A stretch of DNA of 64,000 nt from HGM04593 sp045647885 (GCA_045647885.1 JAZRMX010000040.1:21192-85191), one strand, 5' to 3'. Positions 54,146 through 63,850 are shown, counted from the stretch's first letter. Program-made: numbers and translations. Notes: a model not told the origin generated them from the sequence alone.

Positions 54146-54841
54146 ATGAACAAAGAAAAAATACTATGTGCGGCACTCATCGCGGCAGGGCTCGTGGCGA
54201 CAGGCTGGTTCATAAAAGCCGGCATCGACAACTTTTCCTCCAAAGACCGCGTCGTAACCGTCAAAGGCCTCGCCGAGCGCGAGGTATCCGCCGACCGCGT
54301 AGTGTGGAACCTCCCCTACAAATGCGTAGGCAACGACCTTGTGCAGCTATACAAAGAGGTAGAGAACAACAGCACTGCAATAACCGCCTTTCTCAAAAAC
54401 AACGGCATAACAGAGAACGAGATAATAATCTCCGCCCCCAAGGTGCGCGACCGCGAAGCCGACTACTACAACAGCAACGAGATAAAATACCGCTACCAGG
54501 CCGAAGCCGTCATCACCGTAATATCCTCACAGGTGGAAAACATCCTCTCCCTTATGCAAAAACAGGTGGAGCTTATGAAGATGAACATCGCCATCACCAC
54601 CGACTACCAATACCCCACCCGCTTCGAGTTCACCAAACTAAACGAGCTTAAACCCGTGATGATTGAAGAAGCCACCCGCAACGCACGCAGCGTGGCACAA
54701 AAATTTGCCGAAGACTCGCAAAGCACCCTCGGCGACATACGCAAGGCCAACCAAGGGCAGTTCTCCATCACAAGCGACGACGTCACCCCGCAGATAAAAC
54801 GCGTGCGCGTGGTAACAACCATAGATTATGCGTTGCGGTGA
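54146..54841 (+). CDS. SIMPL-domain (DUF541) protein
   Basis: 231 aa with one N-terminal hydrophobic segment (residues 7-25), probably a signal anchor. The SIMPL domain segments VVTVKGLAEREVSADRVVW and ATRNARSVAQKFAEDSQSTLG are typical. DUF541 proteins are periplasmic or membrane-linked and are associated with outer-membrane integrity and stress resistance, but the biochemical role is unknown. Codon usage is more G+C-rich than the neighbours. Monocistronic, with a strong terminator. Confidence 0.85.
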   Translation: MNKEKILCAALIAAGLVATGWFIKAGIDNFSSKDRVVTVKGLAEREVSADRVVWNLPYKCVGNDLVQLYKEVENNSTAITAFLKNNGITENEIIISAPKVRDREADYYNSNEIKYRYQAEAVITVISSQVENILSLMQKQVELMKMNIAITTDYQYPTRFEFTKLNELKPVMIEEATRNARSVAQKFAEDSQSTLGDIRKANQGQFSITSDDVTPQIKRVRVVTTIDYALR

Positions 54842-54856
54842 GTAATTATTAAAAAC

Positions 54857-54898
54857 ATTATGATAGGCTATTCGCTGGAGCGAATAGCCTATCATAAT
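54857..54898 (+). terminator. Terminator of the SIMPL gene
   Basis: Long stem ATTATGATAGGCTATTCGCT / AGCGAATAGCCTATCATAAT with a 2-nt loop. Confidence 0.85.
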
Positions 54899-54918
54899 TA
54901 ATCCAAGCTTTCTATCAA

Positions 54919-55060
54919 TTACCTTTTAAGAATAATGTCCACCAAGGTGGTAACATCACCAATATTCACAACGCCATCACCATTAACATCGCCTCAAGGT
55001 TTGTGCGCCTGCGCTTAATGTAAATAGCAGGGCTACAAAAAGAAAGTAAATCTTTTTCAT
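54919..55060 (-). pseudogene. Collapsed secreted dockerin-type gene (signal peptide joined to dockerin end)
   Basis: Minus strand: an ATG at 55060 starts a clean signal peptide (MKKIYFLFVALLFTLSAGAQ), which runs on for a few codons to a stop. Overlapping it in another frame and ending at the TAA at 54919-54921 is a dockerin type I-like calcium loop (GDVNGDGVVNIGDVTTLVD, ending IILKR). The middle of the gene is missing and the two ends are out of frame, so this is a deletion remnant of a secreted multidomain protein. Confidence 0.7.
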
Positions 55061-55080
55061 AGTATTTTAATTGACTAATA

Positions 55081-55719
55081 TCATTTCTTGTACCCTTTAT
55101 AAACAAGGTAACCCACAATAAACGCACCAAGCGCAATGAAGCAATAACCAATCTCGTGGCTGTAAACAGTAACCTTTTCAATAAGTTGCTCCTTTGTTTC
55201 AATGCCGGGTACCATAGAGAGATACCAACCCAAGGCTGCCAACACCGCATTCCATATACCGGCACCAAGAGCTGTGAAGAGAAGGAATTTACCCATCTTC
55301 ATACGAGAAAGACCTGCTGGAATAGATATAAGCTGGCGCACAGCAGGGATAAGGCGACCAATAAAGGTTGAGGCAGCACCACGTTTCTCGAAATACTCCT
55401 CGGCCTTCTTCACCGCAGCCTCGTCTATAAGACACATATGCCCGAAGCGGCTGTTGGCAAACTTATAAATAATGGGGCGGCCAAGCCAAAGGGCGAGGAA
55501 ATAGTTCACAAGCGCACCAATCATTGCACCAAGCGTAGCGAAGAATACCACAAGGTAAACATTAAGCCCACTCTCGGGGTCGGCAGCAAGCCACGCAGCA
55601 GGGGGCACTACCACCTCCGACGGGAAGGGTATGAAAGAGCTCTCTATTGCCATCAAAAAAGTTATAGTCCAATAATTGAGGTGCTCCAGGCACCACTCGA
55701 TAAAAGCAACCGATTCCAT
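55081..55719 (-). CDS. DedA-family membrane protein
   Basis: 212 aa with several hydrophobic segments (about residues 15-35, 50-75, 140-165 and 175-195) and the family motif FIGRLIPAVRQLISIPAG. DedA proteins act as polyprenyl-phosphate or lipid flippases/scramblases in the inner membrane. It follows the Ca-ATPase gene by 18 nt, last in the leftward cluster. Confidence 0.92.
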   Translation of the reverse strand: MESVAFIEWCLEHLNYWTITFLMAIESSFIPFPSEVVVPPAAWLAADPESGLNVYLVVFFATLGAMIGALVNYFLALWLGRPIIYKFANSRFGHMCLIDEAAVKKAEEYFEKRGAASTFIGRLIPAVRQLISIPAGLSRMKMGKFLLFTALGAGIWNAVLAALGWYLSMVPGIETKEQLIEKVTVYSHEIGYCFIALGAFIVGYLVYKGYKK

Positions 55720-55737
55720 AATATTCAGTCTATTTTA

Positions 55738-58461
55738 TTATTTGTTTTTCATTATAGCAAAATGTCTTCCCACCCAACGGAAAATCTTTGTAAATGCTCT
55801 GAAGATTTCGGGAACAACGAGCACTAGCGAAGTGCTTATGATAATATAAGCCCACGTTTCACCGCTCAAAGGCACCACGTTAAACATTGTACCGCCATAA
55901 GTTACTATAAGGAACTGCCCCACAAGAATAAGCAGTACAACCAGCATAAATGTAGCACCAGAGAATATTCCCTTTAGAGCCGACTCGCCGGACATATAAG
56001 CCTTTGCGTTGAACATATTCCAGAACTGCAACATCACAAATATAGTAAAGAACGACGACATTTCATAATCGGTAAGCACGCCGTCGCTGTTATAATTCAA
56101 AAGCACAAGCATCTGCACCAACACAAACACCGCAGCATAACCGAATATATAGAGTGCCATATTACGGGTGATAATAAAATCGCCATTCTCACCACTCTTG
56201 CGCGGTTTCTCATTCATCACCGACCAATTAGGTGGTAACGATGCCAGTGCTGCCGCCGCAAAAGTATCCATAATTAGGTTTACCCACAACATCTGCGTAA
56301 TGGTAAGCGGTGACGATGTTCCCACAAGCGAACCAAGCATAACTATGAAACAAGCCGCAACGTTTATAGTCAATTGGAAGAACAAGAACCTCTGAATATT
56401 CTTGTAAAGCGAACGCCCCCACATAACCGCACGGGTGATACTGCCAAACGAATTGTCTATAATGGTAATATCGCTAGCCTCCTTCGCCACCGAAGTACCG
56501 TCGCCCATAGAGAGCCCCACTTGCGCAGCTTTAAGCGCAGGAGCATCGTTTGTACCATCGCCCGTTACGGCAACCACAGCCCCTTGCTGCTGAAGCAGGT
56601 GTACAAGGCGTTGTTTATCCATAGGACGTGCGCGGCACATAATCTTCAGCCCCATAACACGCTTTGCAGCCTCCTCGTCGGAGAGAGCCTCAAAATCGGG
56701 GCCGGTAATCACAGCCTCGGCTGGAGTATCGGCATCGCAGATACCTATCTGGCGACCAATCTCACGCGCAGTTCCGGGAGTATCGCCCGTAACAATCTTT
56801 ACATCAACACCGGCACTCAGACAACGCTGCACAGCCTCGGGAACATCGGCACGTACGGGGTCGGAAATTGCCACAAAGCCCACAAAAGTCAAATCGACAC
56901 CGGGCTGCAAACGACCATCGCAGTAAGGAGCATCGTTGTCGCCTTCCTCTAGTACCTTATAAGCAAAACCAAGAGTACGCATCGCCATATTCTGATACTC
57001 AAGCAAACGTTCCTCTATTGCCGCGCGGCTCTCGGGAACACTCTTAAAAGCGCCATCGGCAGCAGTCACACGCTTGCACAGCCCGAGAACAATCTCGGGA
57101 GCACCCTTTACATAAAGTACCTTCTTGCCAAGCACGGGTGATTGCACAACGGTTGCCATATATTTACGCTCTGTAGAGAAGGTCAGCTGGCTCACCACCT
57201 TTGATTCGGCACGCAGAGGAGCATAATCAACGCCCTGCCCATAGAGCCATAAAAGTAGCGCAGCCTCGGTGGGGTTACCTATAGTTTTAACCTCACCACC
57301 CTCTTTATCAAGATTGGCTGTAGAGTTCACCGCAATACCCTCTTCAACAAGAATACTTGCCTTGTCATCAGAAAGCTGTTGTTCGGGCAAAGCAAAGAAA
57401 TTGGACTCATACACCTGCATACGGTTCTGCGTGAGGGTTCCGGTCTTGTCGGTACATATAACCGTTGCAGCACCCATAGTTTCGCAAGCGTGCATCTTGC
57501 GCACAAGATTATTGGTCTTGAGCATACGGTTCATACTGAGCGCAAGGCTCAAGGTGACGCTCATAGGCAATCCCTCGGGAACCGATACCACAATCAACGT
57601 TACAGCAATCATAAAACTGTTGAGCAGAGCCGACACCAACTCCATAGTGGTATGCGCCTCGCCCGACAATATGGTTTTGCCTGCAAGAAGAAGGAATATC
57701 ACCACTGCGAAAACATAACCAAACTTGCTTATCACACCTGCAAGACGCTTCAGTTGCAACTGCAGAGGGGTTTCCACATCATTATCAATGAGAGCCCCCT
57801 GGTTCACCTTGCCATACTCTGTGGCATCGCCCACAAGCTCCACACGCATAACACCGTGACCATCTACCACAGTCGTTCCGCGCAACACCTTGTTCGAAGG
57901 ATATGTAGCCTCGGTGTCAAATTCTGCCTCATCGGTGGTCTTTGAAATCACAGGCTCTCCGGTGAGTGTAGATTCGTTCACTTGCAGGGAGGTACTCTCC
58001 AGGAGTACACCATCGGCAGGAATTTCGTCGCCAGTACCAAGCATCACGATATCACCCACGACAACATCCTTGCGCGACACCTGCTGTATGCGCCCGTCAC
58101 GCTCAACCGTAACCATAACATCGTCGTTCACGGTATTTAGAACATCAAAAGCTCTTGCCGCCTTAACCTCGAACACAAAACCTATGGTGCTTGCAAGTAA
58201 TATTGCAAAGAAGATACCGAGAGGTTCCAGAAAAGCCTCAAATCCCTTCTGTTCGGGACCCCAGCAGTGCACTGCCGATATTACCATAGACAACACCCAC
58301 GCCAAAAGAAGAATTTTTATTATAGGATCCTCGAACTTTTCGAGGAACTTTTTCCAGAGTGACTCTTTCTCGGGAGGAGTGAGAATATTGGAGCCATACT
58401 TTGCACGGCTCGCCTCCACCTCCACCGATGTCAATCCCTTAAACGCTTTTTGTTTGCTCAT
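55738..58461 (-). CDS. Calcium-translocating P-type ATPase (PMCA-type)
   Basis: 907 aa from the ATG at 58461; the longer frame to 58485 overlaps metH. The actuator TGES-type motif is STLTGEPVIS, the phosphorylated aspartate is D338 in CTDKTGTLTQ, and TGDGTNDAPALKAA forms the hinge. Transmembrane helices occur near residues 45-75, 230-310 and 670-880. P-type ATPases of this layout export Ca2+ and sometimes other cations. It lies 20 nt after metH and 18 nt before dedA. Confidence 0.92.
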   Translation of the reverse strand: MSKQKAFKGLTSVEVEASRAKYGSNILTPPEKESLWKKFLEKFEDPIIKILLLAWVLSMVISAVHCWGPEQKGFEAFLEPLGIFFAILLASTIGFVFEVKAARAFDVLNTVNDDVMVTVERDGRIQQVSRKDVVVGDIVMLGTGDEIPADGVLLESTSLQVNESTLTGEPVISKTTDEAEFDTEATYPSNKVLRGTTVVDGHGVMRVELVGDATEYGKVNQGALIDNDVETPLQLQLKRLAGVISKFGYVFAVVIFLLLAGKTILSGEAHTTMELVSALLNSFMIAVTLIVVSVPEGLPMSVTLSLALSMNRMLKTNNLVRKMHACETMGAATVICTDKTGTLTQNRMQVYESNFFALPEQQLSDDKASILVEEGIAVNSTANLDKEGGEVKTIGNPTEAALLLWLYGQGVDYAPLRAESKVVSQLTFSTERKYMATVVQSPVLGKKVLYVKGAPEIVLGLCKRVTAADGAFKSVPESRAAIEERLLEYQNMAMRTLGFAYKVLEEGDNDAPYCDGRLQPGVDLTFVGFVAISDPVRADVPEAVQRCLSAGVDVKIVTGDTPGTAREIGRQIGICDADTPAEAVITGPDFEALSDEEAAKRVMGLKIMCRARPMDKQRLVHLLQQQGAVVAVTGDGTNDAPALKAAQVGLSMGDGTSVAKEASDITIIDNSFGSITRAVMWGRSLYKNIQRFLFFQLTINVAACFIVMLGSLVGTSSPLTITQMLWVNLIMDTFAAAALASLPPNWSVMNEKPRKSGENGDFIITRNMALYIFGYAAVFVLVQMLVLLNYNSDGVLTDYEMSSFFTIFVMLQFWNMFNAKAYMSGESALKGIFSGATFMLVVLLILVGQFLIVTYGGTMFNVVPLSGETWAYIIISTSLVLVVPEIFRAFTKIFRWVGRHFAIMKNK

Positions 58462-58481
58462 ATATGTTTTTATGCTATAAA

Positions 58482-61250
58482 TCAATTACAACAACCGTCG
58501 GCACACTCTTTTCCGGCACCAAAAAGGTCGAGCCGGTTGGCACGCGCCTCTTCAAGAGAACGCAACGGTTTCTGTTCCTTCACCGCAGCCTGCTCACGCA
58601 AAGCAGCCTGCTCGCGACGCAAATTATCGAGGAATTTTTCACGCACCGCATCATCGCCAAGGAGTTGCGACGCCACAATCACATTCTGCGACACATCCTT
58701 TACGTGTATCACAGGGCCATCGTACGCTGGAGCTATTTTAAGAGCTGTATGCAAGGGGCTCGTGGTAGCACCGGCAATCATCACGGGAAGGTTGCAACCG
58801 GCAGCTTTAAGTTCCTTAACCACGGTTATCATCTCCTCGAGCGAAGGTGTAATAAGACCACTCAATATAACAATATCGGCACTGTTTTCTATCGCCGCCG
58901 ATACAATCTTTTCAGCAGGTACCATAACTCCCAGGTCTATAATGTCGTAACCATTACAGCCCATAACCACACCGGCAATATTTTTACCAATATCGTGTAC
59001 ATCGCCCTTCACGGTAGCGACAACAACCTTGCCCGCCGAAGCGGATGAAGCACTCTTGTCGCTCTCAATAAGCGGCTGAAGCAGAGCAACGGCCGCCTTC
59101 ATTGTGCGAGCTGTCTTCACCACCTGTGGCAAGAAGAGTTTGCCCTCACCAAAAAGCTCGCCCACATAGCTCATACCGGTCATAAGCGGGCCGCTTATCA
59201 CGGCAATAGCAGTCTTGTATTTTTCAACAGCCTCGGCAATATCCTGTTCCAGATAATCTCCCACGCCTTTAAGCAGAGCACTCTTTAAACGCTCGTCTAC
59301 CGAGGCCTCACGCCACGCATCGTTGCTCTTCGGCCCCGTGCCCACCTCTCTGTTTTTAAGTTCCTCGGCAATGCCTATAAGTTTCTCCGCAGCATCGGCA
59401 GTGCGGTTCAGCACCACATCTTCAATGGCTGTGCGCAGTTCCTCGGGAATCTCCTCGTACTGCACCGACGACTGCGGGTTCACTATGCCCATATCCATAC
59501 CCGCCGCAATCGCGTGATAAAGGAACACCGCGTGCATAGCCTCGCGCACATAATTATTACCACGGAACGAGAAAGAGAGGTTGCTCACACCACCGCTTAT
59601 ATGCGCACCGGGAAGATTCTCCTTTATCCACGCACAAGCACGAATGAAATCGAGCCCATAAGAGGCGTGCTCCTCAATACCTGTGGCAACGGCAAGAATA
59701 TTGGGGTCGAAAATTATATCCTGCGGTTCAAAACCCACGACGCCCACAAGAAGATTATAAGCACGGGCACACACCTCAGTTTTTCGTTCAAAGGTTGTAG
59801 CCTGCCCCTCCTCATCGAATGCCATAACCACCACCGCTGCACCAAGACGCTTTGCCTCGGCAGCGTGGGCAAGAAAGAGAGCCTCACCCTCCTTAAGAGA
59901 AAGAGAATTCACTATTGCACGCCCCTGCAAGCATTTAAGACCGGCAGCAATAACCTCCCAATCGGAAGAATCTACCATAACCGGCAAACGAGCAATCTCG
60001 GGCTCGCCGGCAAGCAAGTTAAGGAAATTAACCATCTCGGTTTTTGTATCGAGAAGGCCATCGTCCATATTTACATCAAGAACCTGCGCACCATCCTCCA
60101 CCTGCTGACGAGCAATCTTCAGCGCCTCGGTATAATTCTTTTCGTTTACCAAGCGCAGGAATTTTCGCGAACCGGCAACATTACAACGCTCGCCGATATT
60201 TATAAAATTCATACTGCGATTAACCACAAGACGGTCGAGCCCCGAAAGCCACATATCAGCAGGATAAGAAACGGGGCAACGCGTAGGCTTTCCCTCAACA
60301 AGCCTGGCAAACTCAGCAATATACTCGTCGGTAGTGCCACAGCAACCACCTATAATATTTACCAGCCCCTCGTCGATATACTCGGCAACAAGAGCAGCCA
60401 TCTGCTCTGCTGTCTGGTCATACTCACCTAGTTCGTTGGGCAAGCCGGCGTTAGGATAAGCACTCACATAGCAGGGAGCAATCTCGGCCAAACGCTTTAT
60501 AAAAGGCTTCATCTGCCCCGCACCAAAGGAGCAGTTCAAGCCAATAGAGAGCAGGTTGCGGCTCATAACAGATGCCACGAAAGCCTCTATCGTCTGCCCC
60601 GAGAGAATGCGACCGCCACCGTCGGCAATGGTAAAGGAGAGCATCACAGGCACCTCTCTGCCAAGGCGCTTCATAGCCTCGTCGGCAGCATAGACTGCGG
60701 CCTTTGCATTAAGAGTATCAAAGATTGTTTCGCACAACAGTGCATCCACCCCACCCTCGATAAGTGCCTCCATCTGCTCAATATATGCAGCAACAAGAGC
60801 ATCGAATGTAAGATTGCGATAAGCAGGGTTCTCCACGTCGGGGCTCATTGAGCAGGTGCGACTTGTAGGGCCCACAGAACCCACCACAAAACGCGGTTTA
60901 TCGGGTGTGGAATATTTATCGGCCACCGCACGGGCTATCTTCACAGCCTCGCGGTTTATTTCACCGCACAAATTCTCACAAGCATAGTCGCTCTGTGATA
61001 TACGGTTAGCATTAAAAGTACAAGTCTCTATAATGTCGGCACCGGCGATAAGGTATTTTTCGTGTATATCACCTATTACATCGGGACGGGTGAGTACAAG
61101 CAGGTCGTTATTGCCTTTAAGCTGCGTGGCGTGAGCAGCAAAACGCTCTCCACGGAAATCACCTTCCTGCAACGCATACCTCTGAATCATAGTACCCATC
61201 GCTCCGTCGAGCACAAGGATTCTCTTCCCTAAAGCCTCTCTAAGTTCCAT
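58482..61250 (-). CDS. metH: Cobalamin-dependent methionine synthase without the reactivation domain
   Basis: 922 aa. Domains in order: homocysteine-binding (EALGKRILVLDGAMGTMIQR; zinc Cys pair in GGCCGT), pterin-binding (FINIGERCNVAGSRKF), a cap domain, and the B12-binding domain with the conserved GDVHDIGKNI histidine and SGLITPSLEEM. The protein stops after PLRSLEEARANRLDLF, just where the usual AdoMet-dependent reactivation domain would begin (about 300 aa in E. coli, total 1227). Either another protein reactivates the oxidised cofactor or it is dispensable here. No B12 riboswitch is visible upstream. Confidence 0.93.
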   Translation of the reverse strand: MELREALGKRILVLDGAMGTMIQRYALQEGDFRGERFAAHATQLKGNNDLLVLTRPDVIGDIHEKYLIAGADIIETCTFNANRISQSDYACENLCGEINREAVKIARAVADKYSTPDKPRFVVGSVGPTSRTCSMSPDVENPAYRNLTFDALVAAYIEQMEALIEGGVDALLCETIFDTLNAKAAVYAADEAMKRLGREVPVMLSFTIADGGGRILSGQTIEAFVASVMSRNLLSIGLNCSFGAGQMKPFIKRLAEIAPCYVSAYPNAGLPNELGEYDQTAEQMAALVAEYIDEGLVNIIGGCCGTTDEYIAEFARLVEGKPTRCPVSYPADMWLSGLDRLVVNRSMNFINIGERCNVAGSRKFLRLVNEKNYTEALKIARQQVEDGAQVLDVNMDDGLLDTKTEMVNFLNLLAGEPEIARLPVMVDSSDWEVIAAGLKCLQGRAIVNSLSLKEGEALFLAHAAEAKRLGAAVVVMAFDEEGQATTFERKTEVCARAYNLLVGVVGFEPQDIIFDPNILAVATGIEEHASYGLDFIRACAWIKENLPGAHISGGVSNLSFSFRGNNYVREAMHAVFLYHAIAAGMDMGIVNPQSSVQYEEIPEELRTAIEDVVLNRTADAAEKLIGIAEELKNREVGTGPKSNDAWREASVDERLKSALLKGVGDYLEQDIAEAVEKYKTAIAVISGPLMTGMSYVGELFGEGKLFLPQVVKTARTMKAAVALLQPLIESDKSASSASAGKVVVATVKGDVHDIGKNIAGVVMGCNGYDIIDLGVMVPAEKIVSAAIENSADIVILSGLITPSLEEMITVVKELKAAGCNLPVMIAGATTSPLHTALKIAPAYDGPVIHVKDVSQNVIVASQLLGDDAVREKFLDNLRREQAALREQAAVKEQKPLRSLEEARANRLDLFGAGKECADGCCN

Positions 61251-61267
61251 ATAATATATAAGGTAAT

Positions 61268-61292
61268 GGGGCTACCCCTTTGTGATAGCCCC
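61268..61292. terminator. Hairpin between smpB and metH
   Basis: GGGGCTA / TAGCCCC. On the minus strand it lacks a T-run, so partial read-through from smpB into metH is likely. Confidence 0.4.
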
Positions 61293-61302
61293 TTGTTTCT
61301 TC

Positions 61303-61764
61303 TTAAAAATTACGTCTTAATCTGTCCATCTCGCGTTTGTCGTCACGCTCCTTAAGACTTTCTCGTTTGTCATATTCGTGCTTACCGCGTGCCAGCCCTA
61401 TCACAAGTTTTGCAAGCCCTTTCTCGTTTATAAAAAGTCGCGTAGGCACTATCGTGAAACCGGGATTCTTCACCGCCTGTTGCAATTTGCGCAGTTCCTT
61501 GCCCTGCAACAGCAATTTACGGTCGCGACGCGCCGTGTGATTATTGTAAGAACCATAAAAATACTCGGAAATATGCATATTCTTAACCCACAGCTCATTG
61601 CTGATGAAAGTACAATAACTGTCTACAAGGTTTACCTTTGACAATCGTATCGACTTTATCTCGGTACCGGTGAGCACAATTCCGGCAGTGTACGTTTCAG
61701 TTATTATATAATCGAACGTAGCACGCTTGTTTTTTATATTTATATTAGTAACTTTCTTTTCCAT
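61303..61764 (-). CDS. smpB: SsrA-binding protein SmpB
   Basis: 153 aa. The segments ITETYTAGIVLTGTEIKSIR, DSYCTFISNELWVKN and the basic C-terminal KHEYDKRESLKERDDKREMD are diagnostic. It binds tmRNA during rescue of stalled ribosomes. It follows the Yip1-type gene by 6 nt. Confidence 0.96.
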   Translation of the reverse strand: MEKKVTNINIKNKRATFDYIITETYTAGIVLTGTEIKSIRLSKVNLVDSYCTFISNELWVKNMHISEYFYGSYNNHTARRDRKLLLQGKELRKLQQAVKNPGFTIVPTRLFINEKGLAKLVIGLARGKHEYDKRESLKERDDKREMDRLRRNF

Positions 61765-61770
61765 ATCGTT

Positions 61771-62343
61771 CTATCCGAGATTAACCGAGAGCATAGACAT
61801 TACAGCCCCCACTACTACCGGTATAAAAATCACAACCACCGACACCAGAACCGTGTAAGCAAGACGACGCTCCTCGGGCACACGCATAAGTATCGCGGCA
61901 CCATCCCACACAATTTTCACCGTGTAAAACTGCAATATCCAACCAATTATTCTGAAGTTCGGAAAAAGCCCCAAACATATCTCGAGCAGCAAAACCACCA
62001 CCATTGAATAACCGGCAAGCAGGTCGGTAAAGAGGCGGCTGTACTCCACCTTCATATATGCCGTCGATAATTTAGAGATAAGGAACGCCGATAAGTGATA
62101 AGCCAGAAAAAGAGTGACAAACAGTACACCGGCCTTAAGCACCACATAATATATTCCTTCGAAACCTAATCCGTGCCCCCAAAGAGTACCGACAAATAGC
62201 GACAAGCAACTAGTCATTATTAATGGATAGAGATAGTCGTTGAGCATAGCGGCTCTATTCTCGCTATGCGATATATGCCTCCACGCCATAGCCGGCTGGG
62301 TAAGCAATAAAACAACAATTTTCAACAACTTCTTATAATCCAT
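61771..62343 (-). CDS. Yip1-domain membrane protein
   Basis: 190 aa from the ATG at 62343; a GTG at 62358 is possible but less likely. Four or five hydrophobic stretches (about residues 30-55, 58-85, 95-120, 140-180) in the pattern of the YIP1 family of small bacterial membrane proteins. Function unknown. Tightly packed between the lipoprotein gene upstream (33 nt) and smpB downstream (6 nt). Confidence 0.75.
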   Translation of the reverse strand: MDYKKLLKIVVLLLTQPAMAWRHISHSENRAAMLNDYLYPLIMTSCLSLFVGTLWGHGLGFEGIYYVVLKAGVLFVTLFLAYHLSAFLISKLSTAYMKVEYSRLFTDLLAGYSMVVVLLLEICLGLFPNFRIIGWILQFYTVKIVWDGAAILMRVPEERRLAYTVLVSVVVIFIPVVVGAVMSMLSVNLG

Positions 62344-62376
62344 AAGTATAGTAGCCACGCTACAACAAAAAACGGC

Positions 62377-63204
62377 CTATTCTATAAACAAATTCTTAAA
62401 TTCACTCATAGTTTTTATTATACCTCGGGGCTTGAACAAACCGGTCGCCTCGTCCACCTTGCAATCCTCAACAATAAGGCTGATAGTGCTTGTCAATCTA
62501 TTATAAGATTTCATATCTTGTAGCTCTTCAGTATTCAGGTCGCCAGCCAACACATCTTTTTTCATTCTAAAAGAAAGTATTTTACACACCTGATTGGCAT
62601 CTCCATCATAAGGGAAGACCTTATGGTCTACACGGCCATCAGCCGGTGTAAGATCGGAGTATAGACGAAAACACAATACACCATCCACAACGCTATCAAG
62701 AGCCATCTTGAATTTACCGATATAATCCTTGTTATATCTTACCACTATATTCTGGGATTCATCATCAGCCCAAAGAAAATCACTCTTTCCCGAGGTTATA
62801 CCATAATTATCCAAAGTATACATATTTATGGTACAAATTCCCTTCAAAGGATCATTATACTCTTTTTTCAAATCGTCATCAAACTCACTCTTGCTGCTTA
62901 TGTCGGAAGTTTCAACCATAGCACCCACTTTCTCAATATTCATCAAAGGCAAAGCCATTGTTTCCGAGTTGTAGCTGTAAGAAATCTCAAGATAAGCCTT
63001 ATCACCCGACTTCAGCCCCGTAGAAGAGATATTTGAAATAGAATAAGTATCACCTGTAGAAGGTACCACTATCTGCGAGTCACTAACCTTGAAGACATTG
63101 GCAAATGTACCAGACTGAGATATAGAGTTTTCAGGTTTATCGCAAGCAAAGAAACCACCAACCACCATCAAGACAAACAACAAATTAAAAAAAACTTTTT
63201 TCAT
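62377..63204 (-). CDS. Lipoprotein, NigD-like
   Basis: 275 aa from the ATG at 63204. Lipobox with Cys21 (FFNLLFVLMVVGGFFAC). A beta-rich N-terminal part (SGDKAYLEISYSY) and a later part with the motif VVDGVLCFRLYSDLTPADG resemble NigD-like Bacteroidetes lipoproteins. Function unknown. First gene of the leftward cluster; a TATCTTTG element lies at 63302-63309. Confidence 0.55.
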   Translation of the reverse strand: MKKVFFNLLFVLMVVGGFFACDKPENSISQSGTFANVFKVSDSQIVVPSTGDTYSISNISSTGLKSGDKAYLEISYSYNSETMALPLMNIEKVGAMVETSDISSKSEFDDDLKKEYNDPLKGICTINMYTLDNYGITSGKSDFLWADDESQNIVVRYNKDYIGKFKMALDSVVDGVLCFRLYSDLTPADGRVDHKVFPYDGDANQVCKILSFRMKKDVLAGDLNTEELQDMKSYNRLTSTISLIVEDCKVDEATGLFKPRGIIKTMSEFKNLFIE

Positions 63205-63301
63205 ATTAAAACATTTATTCAATCCCTAAATATTTATAAAAAACAGTAAAGGATAAGACCAAAGGCAACAACAACCAAGGCACAACACCCCTGCAAAAGC
63301 A

Positions 63302-63309
63302 CAAAGATA
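63302..63309 (-). promoter_or_regulatory. Possible promoter of the lipoprotein-yip1-smpB cluster
   Basis: TATCTTTG on the minus strand; the -33 region (63322-63325 CAAA on the plus strand) is too close at 12 nt. The rest of 63205-63508 is AT-rich and otherwise featureless except for the next promoter. Confidence 0.4.
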
Positions 63310-63410
63310 TGAACAAAAAAGCAAAAAAACGCACACGCACGCAAAATAGAATATAATTATTATATTTTTTTAGCACGTTTATATTTTTTGCAAATATTTT
63401 CCCCACGTTC

Positions 63411-63442
63411 TTTGCCCTATTTTATATTTTTCATTATCTTCG
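63411..63442 (+). promoter_or_regulatory. Promoter of the TSCPD/NifU-like gene
   Basis: TTTG (63411-63414), 20 nt, TATCTTCG (63435-63442). Confidence 0.7.
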
Positions 63443-63508
63443 CAAATTGAAAAGAGTACAATTTTGTAAAAACATTATACCAGTTTCACATTTTAAACAT
63501 AAAAAATT

Positions 63509-63766
63509 ATGGTTTATTCACACGAAGTAGAAAACATGTGTGTTGTGAAGAAAGGTCCTAACCACGGTCCCGCACCCATCCCCGAAGAGGGCAAATGGAT
63601 TAAGGCTAAAGAGGTTGCCGACATTTCAGGTTTCACACACGGTATTGGTTGGTGCGCTCCTCAGCAGGGTGCATGTAAGCTTTCATTGAACATCAAGAAC
63701 GGTATCATCCAGGAGGCTCTTGTTGAGACAATCGGTTGTTCAGGTATGACACACTCTGCAGCTATG
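63509..63766 (+). CDS. NifU-like/TSCPD-type iron-sulfur scaffold protein, 5' part
   Basis: The first 86 codons (MVYSHEVENMCVVKKGPN, EEGKWIKAKEVADISGFTHG, GWCAPQQGACKLSLNIKNG, ALVETIGCSGMTHSAAM) are the N-terminus of a conserved Bacteroidales protein annotated as an iron-sulfur cluster assembly scaffold. The two cysteine-containing motifs (WCAPQQGAC and TIGCSG) are in the real part. The frame then continues into adapter sequence at 63767, so the apparent stop at 63811 is artificial and the true C-terminus is missing from this assembly. Confidence 0.75.
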
Positions 63767-63850
63767 AAGTCGGATCGTAGCCATGTCGTTCTGTGGGCCA
63801 AGGAGTTGTAAGAGACCCTTGTCTTCCTAAGACCGCTTGGCCTCCGACTT
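63767..63850. other. DNBSEQ/MGI sequencing adapters (library artefact)
   Basis: 63767-63808 starts AAGTCGGATCGTAGCCATGT and agrees with the 42-nt reverse library adapter with one mismatch. A 10-nt barcode (63809-63818, TAAGAGACCC) follows, then 63819-63850 is the exact reverse complement of the 32-nt forward adapter (TTGTCTTCC...CCGACTT). This matches adapter sequences I recall for the platform, so it is not genomic. Confidence 0.95.

Noticed and set aside
61251..61302. Cobalamin riboswitch before metH
   Set aside because: The 52-nt gap is too short and lacks the B12-box; only a simple hairpin is seen.
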